From JBLNBQ01 sp050260095 (GTDB taxonomy: Bacteria > Bacillota > UBA5301 > DYFA01): a DNA stretch of 24,519 bases. Shown here piece after piece: positions 17,138 through 24,488 of this stretch (position 1 is the stretch's first letter; the number at the start of each line of letters is the position of its first letter). Under the pieces are notes generated by a model. It had not been told where the DNA came from and did not search any database. It was given only the letters and a program-made list of their open reading frames with translations. Location: positions 1 to 24,519 of the forward strand of contig JBLNBQ010000083.1 of NCBI GenBank assembly GCA_050260095.1, written 5' to 3'. Made by a program: the position numbers and the translations under genes.

Positions 17138-17365
17138 CTAACGGTAGTGCAAGATGACCTCCATCGTCTCCCGGTCGGCCCGGGCGCGCAAGCCCACCTC
17201 GGCCAGCTTGCGGCCGCTCGCCGGCGAGAGACTGCGCTCGGCGAGCACCAACTGGCGGATGCTCCGCAACAGCTCACCGCTGCGCGTCTTGCCCTTCCGG
17301 TCTTTCGGCACGGGAATCTCCCGGCACACCAGGACCTCCTGTCGCTCCGCCACCGACGGCTCCAT
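17138..17365 (-). CDS. Orphan 75-residue basic protein, function unknown
   Basis: I do not recognise this protein. It has 75 residues, is rich in Arg/Lys/Glu, has no membrane segment or signal peptide, and only one cysteine. A helical middle (SGELLRSIRQLVLAERSLS) is followed by a predicted helix-turn SPASGRKLAEVGLRA and a strand-like end ETMEVILHYR. The gene is credible: ATG at 17365 lies eight bases after AGGAGG (17374-17379), codon use is GC-rich like its neighbours, and it fills the gap between yqeG and tldD. A strong terminator ends only 27 bp before its ATG, and a sigma-E-like promoter overlaps that terminator, which suggests expression in the sporulating mother cell. That is inference. 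Confidence 0.65.
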   Translation of the reverse strand: MEPSVAERQEVLVCREIPVPKDRKGKTRSGELLRSIRQLVLAERSLSPASGRKLAEVGLRARADRETMEVILHYR

Positions 17366-17392
17366 CCCCGCTTCCTCCTCCACCTGCCCCCT

Positions 17393-17431
17393 AAAAAAGA
17401 GAGGCGAAGGGGTTCTTGTCCACCCTTCGCC
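17393..17431 (-). terminator. Intrinsic terminator after the mltG-sigK-yqeG genes
   Basis: A 9-bp stem (GGCGAAGGG / CCCTTCGCC) with an 11-base loop is followed, four bases on, by six Ts on the minus strand. It starts 24 bp after the yqeG stop. The predicted transcript start of the sigma-E-like promoter at 17435-17464 falls at about the first bases of the left arm, so a transcript from there would form only part of the hairpin. Confidence 0.8.
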
Positions 17432-17434
17432 ACC

Positions 17435-17464
17435 AGTATATGAACGCTGTTGGCTCAATATACC
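17435..17464 (-). promoter_or_regulatory. Sigma-E-like promoter for the orphan gene
   Basis: GGTATATT (17457-17464), a 14-bp spacer and CATATACT (17435-17442). The -10 matches CATACAMT at seven of eight positions, and the -35 differs by one base from that of the spoIIIA promoter in this window. The -35 overlaps the last codons of yqeG. The predicted start is near 17428, about 60 bases before the orphan gene's ATG. Confidence 0.5.
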
Positions 17465-17964
17465 GCGGGTAGCCCCAGCAGGCGGCGGAGAACCCCCTCC
17501 ACCATCCGGTTGACTTTCGTCCCGATGAACTCCCGGCAGGAAAGGGCGGGCACCAGGATCGACCGCAGGCCCATCCGGTTCGCCCCCAGGACGTCGGTGA
17601 GGAGTTGGTCGCCGACCATGGCGGTCGCCTCCGGCGCCGTTCCCAGAAGGGCCAGCGCCCGCCGGAAGCCCGACCCGAAGGGCTTCCTCGCCCGGGCGAT
17701 GGCCGGGATGCCCAGCCGCTCCCCGACCGCGGCGATGCGGGCGGGCCGGCCGTTTGAGATGATGCAGAGCTTGAAACCGCGGGCTTTGGCCCGCTCCGCC
17801 CAGTCCACCACGTCCTGGGGGACCTGCGGGCTGCCCAGATCCCACACGCAGAGAGTGTTGTCGACATCCAGCACGAAGCCGCGAATCCCCCCGGCCCAGA
17901 GCCTCTCCAGGTCGATCCGCGGCACCGCGCCGGCAAGTTCGGCGGGACGAAAAGCCTCCAGCAT
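17455..17964 (-). CDS. yqeG: YqeG-family HAD phosphatase
   Basis: HAD-superfamily (subclass IIIA) phosphatase of the YqeG type; the physiological substrate is not known to me. The 169-residue product has motif I LDVDNTL (D33, D35), motif II IISNG, a conserved RKPFGSGFRRAL with the motif III lysine, and motif IV VGDQLLTDVLGANRMG. Length fits B. subtilis YqeG (about 170). ATG at 17964 has AAAGGGGT four bases upstream. An in-frame TTG at 17991 has no SD. It lies 33 bp after sigK and is followed by a terminator. Confidence 0.93.
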   Translation of the reverse strand: MLEAFRPAELAGAVPRIDLERLWAGGIRGFVLDVDNTLCVWDLGSPQVPQDVVDWAERAKARGFKLCIISNGRPARIAAVGERLGIPAIARARKPFGSGFRRALALLGTAPEATAMVGDQLLTDVLGANRMGLRSILVPALSCREFIGTKVNRMVEGVLRRLLGLPAVY

Positions 17965-17997
17965 CCGGACCCCTTTCCAGCCGGCGGCCAAAGGAGT

Positions 17998-18708
17998 CTA
18001 TCGGTAGCCGTCGGCGCACATGTCTTTGAAGAGTTTGGCGATGGCCCGCTTTTCTATGCGGCTCACGTAGGAGCGGGAAATGCCCAGAGCCCGGGAAATC
18101 TCGCGCTGGGTCCGGCGGATGCCCGTCCCCAACCCGTACCTGAGTTCCAGCACCTTCTTCTCACGTTTCGAGAGGCCGGCCAGTCTTTCCTGGAGCTTCT
18201 TCAACTCCGCCGCGTTTTCCACCTCCTCGGCGACCACGTCGTGGGTGGTTCCCAGGATGTCGATGAGGGTGACTTCGTTGCCGTCCTTGTCCGAACCGAT
18301 GGGGTCATAGAGCATGACTTCGCCGCGGGTCCGCTTGGTGGCTCTCAGGCACATGAGGATCTCGTTCTCGATGCAACGGGCCGCGTAGGTGGCCAGGCGC
18401 GTCTTCTTGGTGCGGTCGAAGGTGTTGATCGCCTTGATGAGGCCGATGGTGCCGATGGAGATGAGGTCGTCGTTGTCCTGGCCGGTGTTGTCGAACTTCT
18501 TGACTATGTGCGCGACCAGCCGCAGGTTCCGTTCGATCAGGGCGTTCCTCGCCTCGCGGTCCCCCTGCTCCATGCGGATCAGGCACTCCGTCTCCTCTTC
18601 CTCCGAGAGCGGCTGAGGGAACGCGTTCCCGTTGCTCACGTAGGAAACCAGGAATGAGATGCCCTGGAGCAGGAAAAGCAGCGCTGCGGTCAACCATGCC
18701 GGTAACAA
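17998..18708 (-). CDS. sigK: Pro-sigma-K, late mother-cell sigma factor
   Basis: Last sigma factor of the mother cell in sporulation; directs coat, cortex and mother-cell lysis genes. The 236-residue product begins with the hydrophobic pro-sequence (1-22) ending FLVS-YV, the same cleavage context as in B. subtilis (SpoIVFB cuts before the Tyr), then NAFPQPLSEEEE. Region 2 has NLRLVAHIVKKF, DLISIGTIGLIKAI and LATYAARCIENEILM. Region 4.2 has the helix-turn-helix TQREISRALGISRSYVSRIEKRA. The gene is continuous, with no skin-type element. The start is TTG at 18708, with GGTGAGG about four bases upstream. A weak sigma-K-like promoter lies just before it. Confidence 0.97.
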   Translation of the reverse strand: MLPAWLTAALLFLLQGISFLVSYVSNGNAFPQPLSEEEETECLIRMEQGDREARNALIERNLRLVAHIVKKFDNTGQDNDDLISIGTIGLIKAINTFDRTKKTRLATYAARCIENEILMCLRATKRTRGEVMLYDPIGSDKDGNEVTLIDILGTTHDVVAEEVENAAELKKLQERLAGLSKREKKVLELRYGLGTGIRRTQREISRALGISRSYVSRIEKRAIAKLFKDMCADGYR

Positions 18709-18739
18709 CCGGCCTCACCTCCCCGCGCAGAGTATTAAC

Positions 18740-18766
18740 ACGATATGCGCAAAGGAAGGCGACCGT
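18740..18766 (-). promoter_or_regulatory. Weak sigma-K-like promoter upstream of sigK
   Basis: AC (18765-18766), 17 bases, then CATATCGTG fits the sparse sigma-K pattern (AC-N16/17-CATANNNTA) except for the last base. The predicted start lies about 25 bases before the sigK TTG. sigK is autoregulated in B. subtilis. The pattern carries little information, so this could be chance. Confidence 0.25.
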
Positions 18767-18795
18767 GCGCGTCCTACCTGCTACGAAGGTTGTAC

Positions 18796-19887
18796 TCAAC
18801 GACGCCCCTCGTACTTCCGCTGGGCGGCGAGGTGCTCCGAGAAGGTCCGTGAGAATTGGTGCGTGCCGTCGCCCCGCGCCACGAAATAGAGGTACGGGGT
18901 GGCCGACGGGCGGGCCGCCGCGGCGAGGCTGGCCCGGCCGGGACTGTTGATCGGACCCGGCGGCAGCCCCGGATGCAGGTACGTGTTGTACGGCGAGTCG
19001 ACGGCGAGGTCGGCGAGGGTCAGCGCCGTTTTGTGACGGCCCAGGGCATACTCGACCGTCGCGCACGATTGGAGGGCGATGCCCTCCCTCAGTCGGTTGT
19101 AGAAGACGCCGGCGATCGTCTCCCGCTCGGCGGGCGCCTTGGCTTCGGCCTCCACCAGGGAGGCCACGGTCACCACCTGCGGCAACGTGTAGCGGGCGCT
19201 TTGCGGGCTTCCGAAGTAGAGCGGCAGCGCCACCTCGAGGAAACGCTGGACCATGCGCGCCAGAAGGCCTTGCGCCGTCTCGCCCCGGCCCACCTCGTAG
19301 GTGTCGGGATACAGGTAGCCTTCGAGCGAAGGCACGCCGGCGAGCGCGGCGGGCGGCCGGCCGGCAAAGACCTTCCCTGGATCCTTGATCAGCGCGATGA
19401 TGCTTTCCGGCGACCCCAAGCCGGCCGCCGACAGGCGTGCGGCAATCTCTTTGGCTGAGAACCCCTCGGGGATGGTCACCTGCCGGGTGACAGTGTGGCC
19501 CGAAGCCAGGATGCGGAGGATGTCGAGGGGCGTCATGGCGGCGTTGAGCTCGTAGTCGCCCGCCTGAAGGGAACGGTCGAGACCGGAGAGGCGCGCCAGG
19601 GCCCGGAAGAGGACGGGATGACGGATGAGCCCCTGCCGGCTGAGCTCTCGCGTCAGCCCGCGGGTGGTGACCCCGGGAGCCAGCCTGACTAGGCGGCCCG
19701 GCTGATTTCCCGTGGCCGCCGGCCGCACGGCCAGCGACCAGAGCAGCCCCGACCCGGCCAGCGCCCCCACCACGAGGACGGCCAGCCCCCAGACCAGCGC
19801 GCGATGACGAAGAGAAGCCACAAGGCCCCGTCCGGCTTTGCCCACCAGGCCGGGGAAGCCGGCCAGCGCCTGTCGCACCTGGGTCAT
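18796..19887 (-). CDS. mltG: Endolytic murein transglycosylase MltG
   Basis: Membrane-bound lytic transglycosylase thought to release growing peptidoglycan strands. The 363-residue product has a cytoplasmic N-terminus, one membrane segment (about 31-53), a LysM-like region and the YceG catalytic domain: LEGYLYPDTYEV, ASLVEAEAK with catalytic E246, AGVFYNRLREGIALQS, DSPYNTYLHPGLPPGPI and YLYFVARGDGTHQFSRTFSEH. ATG at 19887 is chosen: an in-frame GTG at 19908 overlaps the -10 box of the promoter and has no SD. The DUF1292-mltG order after ruvX is common in Bacillota. It lies 87 bp upstream of sigK. Confidence 0.95.
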   Translation of the reverse strand: MTQVRQALAGFPGLVGKAGRGLVASLRHRALVWGLAVLVVGALAGSGLLWSLAVRPAATGNQPGRLVRLAPGVTTRGLTRELSRQGLIRHPVLFRALARLSGLDRSLQAGDYELNAAMTPLDILRILASGHTVTRQVTIPEGFSAKEIAARLSAAGLGSPESIIALIKDPGKVFAGRPPAALAGVPSLEGYLYPDTYEVGRGETAQGLLARMVQRFLEVALPLYFGSPQSARYTLPQVVTVASLVEAEAKAPAERETIAGVFYNRLREGIALQSCATVEYALGRHKTALTLADLAVDSPYNTYLHPGLPPGPINSPGRASLAAAARPSATPYLYFVARGDGTHQFSRTFSEHLAAQRKYEGRR

Positions 19888-19907
19888 TCGCTCACCCCAC
19901 GCCCACA

Positions 19908-19937
19908 ATTATAGCTTACGGCACGGCCGGTCGGCAA
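19908..19937 (-). promoter_or_regulatory. Sigma-A promoter of mltG-sigK-yqeG
   Basis: TTGCCG (19932-19937), 18-bp spacer, perfect TATAAT (19908-19913). The predicted start is near 19901, giving a leader of about 14 bases before the mltG ATG. It follows the terminator at 19952-19977 by 14 bp. Confidence 0.65.
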
Positions 19938-19951
19938 ACAGGCGGGCAAAC

Positions 19952-19977
19952 AAAAGGCCCGGGCGGACGCCCGGGCC
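19952..19977 (-). terminator. Intrinsic terminator after the DUF1292 gene
   Basis: A 9-bp all-GC stem (GGCCCGGGC / GCCCGGGCC) with a 4-base loop is followed by TTTTG on the minus strand. It begins 23 bp after the stop at 20001. Confidence 0.8.
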
Positions 19978-20000
19978 CCTGAAGTCCCCTCGCTGGGACA

Positions 20001-20327
20001 CTACTCCTCGTCTTCCTCGCACAGTTCGAAGTAGCGCTGTTCGGCCGCGTTGAACTCGTCGTCCTCGTCGATGTCGACCAGGATGTCTTCACCCTTGTCG
20101 TCGGTCTCGACCCGGAAGATCACCGCCGACTCCTCGATCTCCTCCTCGTCCTCGTCGGCTTCCTCGTCCTCTTCCATTTCCTCGTCTTCGCCGTCGATGT
20201 CCTCGATCGGGATCAACACAGCGTACCGCTTCCCGTTCAACTCGAAAACCCGGTCCACGGCAAAGTCGAATTCTTCACCTTCATCGTTAACCACTGTGAT
20301 TTCGTCGAGTTCCTCCACCAAGTTCAC
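20001..20327 (-). CDS. DUF1292 acidic protein (YrzB-like)
   Basis: Small cytosolic protein of unknown function in the DUF1292 family, which commonly sits between ruvX and mltG in Bacillota. The visible pattern is EITVVNDEGEEFDFAVDRVFELNGKRYAVLIP, then an extremely acidic segment of almost only Glu/Asp, then SAVIFRVETDD and a C-terminal FNAAEQRYFELCEEDEE. The start is uncertain: GTG at 20327 gives 108 residues but lies only two bases after GAGAGG; TTG at 20321 has better spacing (eight bases); GTG at 20366 is also in frame but has a weak SD and would overlap the ruvX stop. Confidence 0.85.
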   Translation of the reverse strand: MNLVEELDEITVVNDEGEEFDFAVDRVFELNGKRYAVLIPIEDIDGEDEEMEEDEEADEDEEEIEESAVIFRVETDDKGEDILVDIDEDDEFNAAEQRYFELCEEDEE

Positions 20328-20365
20328 GTCCTCTCTGTCTCGCTCCCGCCACCGGCGACCGGACA

Positions 20366-20785
20366 CTATCTTTCCCGCCCCACGCGGTGCAAATACCCTT
20401 CGAGGATCAGCGCCGCCGCTACCTTGTCGACGACGGCCCGCCGCTTCCGCCGCGACAGGTCGCCCTCCAAGAGTATGTTCTCCGCCTCGACGGTGGTCAA
20501 GCGTTCGTCGTATAGTTCAACGGGAATCTCTACCTTCCTGGTGAGAGACGCGGCAAACTCGCGCGAACGCTTGGCCGAGGGGCCCTCGGTTCCGTTGAGG
20601 TTGCGGGGCAACCCCACGACGATGCGTTCCGCCCCAAGCTGCGCCACCAGGCCTGCGATCGCCGCGACGTCCGCCTCGGGATGCCGCCGGGAGAAGACCG
20701 AATGGGCCTGGGCAGTCAAGCCCAACGGGTCGCTGACCGCCACCCCGATCCGCCGTTCGCCCACGTCCAGCGCCATGATCCGCAT
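20366..20785 (-). CDS. ruvX: RuvX/YqgF-type Holliday junction resolvase-like nuclease
   Basis: RNase H-fold protein of the YqgF family, proposed to act as a Holliday-junction resolvase and in 16S rRNA 5'-end maturation. The 139-residue product has IMALDVGERRIGVAVSDPLG at the N-terminus with the catalytic Asp, IVVGLPRNLNGTEGPSA, and the C-terminal VELYDERLTTVEAE and DKVAAALILEGYL, all family hallmarks. The ATG at 20785 lies six bases after GAGGGTG. The frame runs upstream only across the reductase gene. It starts 11 bp after that gene's stop. Confidence 0.95.
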   Translation of the reverse strand: MRIMALDVGERRIGVAVSDPLGLTAQAHSVFSRRHPEADVAAIAGLVAQLGAERIVVGLPRNLNGTEGPSAKRSREFAASLTRKVEIPVELYDERLTTVEAENILLEGDLSRRKRRAVVDKVAAALILEGYLHRVGRER

Positions 20786-20796
20786 GTTCGCCACCC

Positions 20797-21765
20797 TCAC
20801 ACGACCTTGAGCGCCATCTCTGCGCACGCGGCGCCGCAGTAGCCGCAGAGCAGGCACTTCTCCCGGTCGACCGTCACTCGGCCCTCCCGGACGCGCAGCG
20901 CGCCCGCCGGGCAGTGGGCGACGCAGGTGCCGCACCCGGTGCACCAGGCCTCCACGTGCAGCCACCGCTCCTCCTGGTCGACCAGCCGCCGCAGCCGTTC
21001 CAACTCTACCGCGTCGCTCCCCTCCGCCCCGCCAGTCGCCTCCGCCAGCCAGGCCGCGTTGAGGGCCACCTCTGCAGCGCTCCGCATCCCCACGGCGACC
21101 GCGGCCACGCCGGGCAGGTTGAGGCACCAGGCCAACGCCTCCCGGGCCTCGCGCCTAAGGTGGCCGCCCCCGAGCGGCTTCATCGTGTAAAGCCCCTTGC
21201 CCGTCGCCACCGCCAGCTCGAGCGCCTGCTGCATCGCGGCGAGCCCGCCCTTCACGCCGAGCCCCGCCCGGTTGACCAGGGGATGGATTACGTCGATCTC
21301 CGGGGTCAAGGCCGCCGCATGCACCGCCTCCGCCGCGTGCGTCGAGATCCCGATCGCCCGGACGAGGCCGCGCTCCCGGGCGTGCACCAGGTATTCGAGG
21401 GCCCCCGCATGCCCGCGCAGGCCCGCGGCGCTGTCGAGCTCATGGCAGAGGAAAACGGAGATTGCTTCGACCCCAAGGGCGCGCAAGGCCTCTTCCACGC
21501 TGGCCCGCATGCCCTCGTAGTCAGGCGCGTACGACTTGCTCGCCACATGGACGTCGGAAAAGCCGGCCAAGCCCTGGCGCAGGTGCGGATAGGTCCCGTA
21601 CAGCTCAGCCGTGTCGAAGAAGTTGAAGCCCGCCTCGGCCGCCGCCCGCACCACCCGGCCGCCCTCTTCGGGCGAGAGCCGCGCCTGGAGCGGTCCGATG
21701 GTGAGCGCCCCGAAACAGAGGCGGGAGACGGACAGCCCGGTCTGCCCCAGCGGACGCCGCTCCAC
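20797..21765 (-). CDS. Aldo/keto reductase with C-terminal di-[4Fe-4S] ferredoxin domain
   Basis: The 322-residue product has an aldo/keto reductase barrel with the catalytic tetrad D51, Y56, K77 and H108, and PLGGGHL in the second half. A ferredoxin-like domain follows with two clusters, C275-C278-C281-C285 and C304-C307-C310-C314, each of the form CxxCxxCxxxC. This is a known architecture in anaerobes; the substrate is unknown. The iron-sulfur domain suggests electron exchange with ferredoxin and an anaerobic host. GTG at 21765 lies about eight bases after GGGAG and one base after the stop of the upstream gene. It occupies the place before ruvX where ireB/yrzL is often found. Confidence 0.93.
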   Translation of the reverse strand: MERRPLGQTGLSVSRLCFGALTIGPLQARLSPEEGGRVVRAAAEAGFNFFDTAELYGTYPHLRQGLAGFSDVHVASKSYAPDYEGMRASVEEALRALGVEAISVFLCHELDSAAGLRGHAGALEYLVHARERGLVRAIGISTHAAEAVHAAALTPEIDVIHPLVNRAGLGVKGGLAAMQQALELAVATGKGLYTMKPLGGGHLRREAREALAWCLNLPGVAAVAVGMRSAAEVALNAAWLAEATGGAEGSDAVELERLRRLVDQEERWLHVEAWCTGCGTCVAHCPAGALRVREGRVTVDREKCLLCGYCGAACAEMALKVV

Positions 21766-21766
21766 C

Positions 21767-23281
21767 TCAGACGCTCCCGGCGGGCGCCGCGATCTTGACC
21801 TTCAGCCGGCCGCTCCACCCAGGAAGCCGCCGCCCGCCCCCGGTGATGCTCACCCTGCCGACCCCCGGAACCCGGCGCAGGGCCGCCTCGGCCTCCCCCC
21901 GCGTCTTGCCCCGGGCCGCCTGGCGGATGGCCGCCACATCGAGCGCCGGGACCAGGCGGCCGGTCACCGGAACGACGATCTCGGCGAGCCCGGCTTCGAC
22001 CCGCGCGAAGCGCGGCCCACCCGCCGCAATGCTGCCCGGCACCACCGTGTACTTGGCCGGGACGAGCTTCGGCAGGGCGGCGACGGCCGCGCGCCGGGCG
22101 GCCGCGGGCTCGTACTCCAGGCCGCTGGCCACGCCTTGCGCCGTCGCCGAGACAGTCTCTGCCTCGCTCGAGACCGTCCCGGAGGTCTCGACCGCGACCC
22201 CGCTCACCCGGACGCTGTCGGGGATGAGTTCGTGTCCCTGGGTCAACAAGGCTTCGAGCGCCGGGCGGGCCTGAGCCACCAGCGCCGCCTCCGCGGCCCG
22301 CCTCACCCGGTCCAGATCGGCGGCCGTCACGAGGGCGGCCGTCCGGTCTTCGCCGCCACGGGTCGGTTCCGGGTTCGTCACCTGCACCCCGGCGGGAGGT
22401 CCTTCCTTGAACCTGGTCAGGCGCCCGGCGCCCACGTTGCCCTCCGCGCCCGGCTCCACTGCGACGACCCGGGCCTCGGCCTGGCCGGACCGCACGCCGA
22501 CCGGGATCTTCATGTAATAGTCCGTGGACACCCCGGGGACTTTGACCGTCTCCACCGTGCGGAAGCTGAGCCCCGCCGTGGTTAGAAGCACGGTCCCCGC
22601 CGGGATCGTCACGGGCTTGGGATTCTGGTTGAGGAAGGTCACGCTCCCGTGCGCCGCCGCGACGCCCACCCTGCGGTGACCGGTCGTCTCCACGCTCGCG
22701 GTCGCCTCGATCGCCTGCTCCAGGCGGGCGAGCGGCAGGGTGCCCCCGCCGCCGGTCTCGGCGCGCAGGACGACGTCGCGCGCCACTTCTTGCACGGCAG
22801 GTTCGACCGTCACCACTACCGCCGGCCCAGCCACGAGTTGCCAGGCCGCGAGCAAGAGCACCAGGACGGGCAGCCAGACAAGGTGCCGCCACGAAGGCAC
22901 GAGCCGCGGCCGGGGAGTAGCCGGAGCCGGCCGCGGTCCACCTTCGCCCGTCGCCGCCCCCTCGGAGAGCCGCTGGGCTCCCGCCTCGTAGCAACCCTCC
23001 GCCGGCCCCCGGGCCTGTGACGCCTCCGGCGCGGCGCTCCACTCGAGGCCCGCCTCGTCGGCCAAGCGCTGTACCACCGCGTCGCCCGTCACAAGCCGGA
23101 CGACCTTCTGCTCCTGTTCGGCATAGAAGCGGAGCAGCCGGAGGTTGACCGCGTTGCGCAGCACGGCCGCGGCCTCGGGGACCACGAACGTGACCTGACG
23201 CGCGCCCGACTGGCGCAGCCGCCTGATCAGCCCGTTGATCTGTTCGTCCGCCTCAACGGCGATTACTTCCCGCTCCGCCAT
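21767..23281 (-). CDS. Baseplate J/gp47-like membrane protein
   Basis: The 504-residue product has an N-terminal cytoplasmic domain (1 to about 80) with VEADEQINGLIRRLRQSGARQVTFVVP, a Pro/Ala-rich linker, one membrane segment (about 134-152) and a large extracytoplasmic part. That part has stretches typical of baseplate J-like proteins: VTIPAGTVLLTTAGLSFRT, VPVGVRSGQAEARVVAVEPGAEGNVGAG. It ends with a glycine-rich region. Such proteins occur in clostridial chromosomes without phage genes, and no phage genes are near here. Its role is unknown; from topology it may be an envelope anchor. The ATG follows GAGGGTG and is seven bases after the FtsA-like gene, so the two are surely co-transcribed. 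Confidence 0.75.
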   Translation of the reverse strand: MAEREVIAVEADEQINGLIRRLRQSGARQVTFVVPEAAAVLRNAVNLRLLRFYAEQEQKVVRLVTGDAVVQRLADEAGLEWSAAPEASQARGPAEGCYEAGAQRLSEGAATGEGGPRPAPATPRPRLVPSWRHLVWLPVLVLLLAAWQLVAGPAVVVTVEPAVQEVARDVVLRAETGGGGTLPLARLEQAIEATASVETTGHRRVGVAAAHGSVTFLNQNPKPVTIPAGTVLLTTAGLSFRTVETVKVPGVSTDYYMKIPVGVRSGQAEARVVAVEPGAEGNVGAGRLTRFKEGPPAGVQVTNPEPTRGGEDRTAALVTAADLDRVRRAAEAALVAQARPALEALLTQGHELIPDSVRVSGVAVETSGTVSSEAETVSATAQGVASGLEYEPAAARRAAVAALPKLVPAKYTVVPGSIAAGGPRFARVEAGLAEIVVPVTGRLVPALDVAAIRQAARGKTRGEAEAALRRVPGVGRVSITGGGRRLPGWSGRLKVKIAAPAGSV

Positions 23282-23288
23282 CGCACCC

Positions 23289-24488
23289 TCACACCGCCCG
23301 GCGGCGGTAGTCGCACCCGGTTAGACCGGCGATCTGCGCCGCCGCCAGCGCCAGACTCTTCGGAGTCACGTCCTGCGTCCCGCTGAGCCGCCCCTCCTGA
23401 TCGTCCACCCCGTGCAGTTCCTCCGCCACCAGGTGCACTACCTCCGGCCCGTTCCCGGCGCGCTGGCCCAGCGCCGGCAGCGAGGCGAGGGCCTCCGCCA
23501 GCCCGTCGAGCGCGCTTCCGCCCCCGCAAAGGGCAACCCGCCCCGGCAGGAGTTCCCCTTCTCCGAGGCTCTCCAAAGCCAGCCCCACCCCGGTGCGCCA
23601 GACTTCGAGATCCTGCCGCAGCAGGGGAAGCACCTCCGCGGCGCCGGGAGCCGCCACGCCGCCGCGACTGACCTCCAGTTTCCGTTCCTCCGCCTCCCGC
23701 AAGGGCAGGCCGAGTTCGGCCGCCAGCGTGCGAGTGAACGCCCGGCCCCCCATGGCCAGCATCCTGGTCCCGGCGAGCCCGCCCCGTTGGACCAAGGCCA
23801 CATCGGTGGTGCCGCCCCCGACGTCGACCACCAGGGTGCCAAACTCGCACGCCTCGTCGGTCAGCGCGGCGCTGGCCACCGCGTATGGTTCAGCAACGGC
23901 GGCCAGGAAAGGCAACCCCAGGTTCCGCACGACAGTGCGTAGGGCTCCGACGTGGATGAGCGGCGCGAAGGCGGTGAAGACGGTCAGTTCGACGGTCCGT
24001 CCCTGAAAGTCGAGGGGATTGGTTACGCGGTGGCCGTCGATTTTCACTTCGACCACCGCCGCGTTCAAAGGTTCGATGTCGATGGCGGACAGGCTGGTCT
24101 CACGGAGCAACTCTTCCCGCGCCAACTCCCGGGCCTCTCCGCTTCCCCGCTCAACCAACTGGCGGAGCTCCTCCCACGAAAGCGGTCGCCCGGGGAACCG
24201 GCGAACCGACCGGACCTGGTTCACGATGCCCTTCACGAAACAACCGGCTATGCCGCAGACCACGCCCTGGATGGCGACGGGCAGCCCCGCCGAGCGCTCC
24301 GCCTCGGCCACGGCCTCCGCCGCGGCCCGGCTGACCCCGGCGATGTTGCAGATCGCCCCCGCCTCCATGTCCCCGTACTCCTGGCGGGTCCGGCCGGCGC
24401 CGGCGACCCGCGGCCCCTCGGGCGAGGCGGCGACGAGCACCGCTTTGGCGAATTCCGTCCCGACGTCCAGAGCCAACCACACCGGCAC
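23289..24488 (-). CDS. FtsA/PilM-like actin-family ATPase, function unknown
   Basis: The 399-residue product has the actin-like ATPase motifs: phosphate 1 ALDVGTEFAKAVL (D8), phosphate 2 VVDVGGGTTDVAL (D222-D229) and the adenosine motif ALCGGGSALDGLAEAL (near 318-333). EPYAVASAAL is also FtsA/MreB-like. It lacks an obvious C-terminal FtsZ-binding or membrane-targeting helix, and no ftsZ is nearby, so it is unlikely to be the main FtsA. Its close pairing with a single-pass membrane protein recalls PilM with PilN. The start is GTG at 24488, with a second GTG two codons on; the SD is weak. A longer upstream region lies outside the window. Confidence 0.8.
   Translation of the reverse strand: MPVWLALDVGTEFAKAVLVAASPEGPRVAGAGRTRQEYGDMEAGAICNIAGVSRAAAEAVAEAERSAGLPVAIQGVVCGIAGCFVKGIVNQVRSVRRFPGRPLSWEELRQLVERGSGEARELAREELLRETSLSAIDIEPLNAAVVEVKIDGHRVTNPLDFQGRTVELTVFTAFAPLIHVGALRTVVRNLGLPFLAAVAEPYAVASAALTDEACEFGTLVVDVGGGTTDVALVQRGGLAGTRMLAMGGRAFTRTLAAELGLPLREAEERKLEVSRGGVAAPGAAEVLPLLRQDLEVWRTGVGLALESLGEGELLPGRVALCGGGSALDGLAEALASLPALGQRAGNGPEVVHLVAEELHGVDDQEGRLSGTQDVTPKSLALAAAQIAGLTGCDYRRRAV

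Noticed and set aside
21306..23042. 578-codon minus-strand frame overlapping the baseplate-J-like and reductase genes
   Set aside because: Out of frame with both real genes, Arg/Gly-rich, and would displace two proteins with clear features.
21767..23281. Prophage or tailocin remnant suggested by the baseplate-J-like domain
   Set aside because: No tail, capsid, holin or integrase genes nearby, and a transmembrane segment is present; such proteins occur as chromosomal genes in clostridia.
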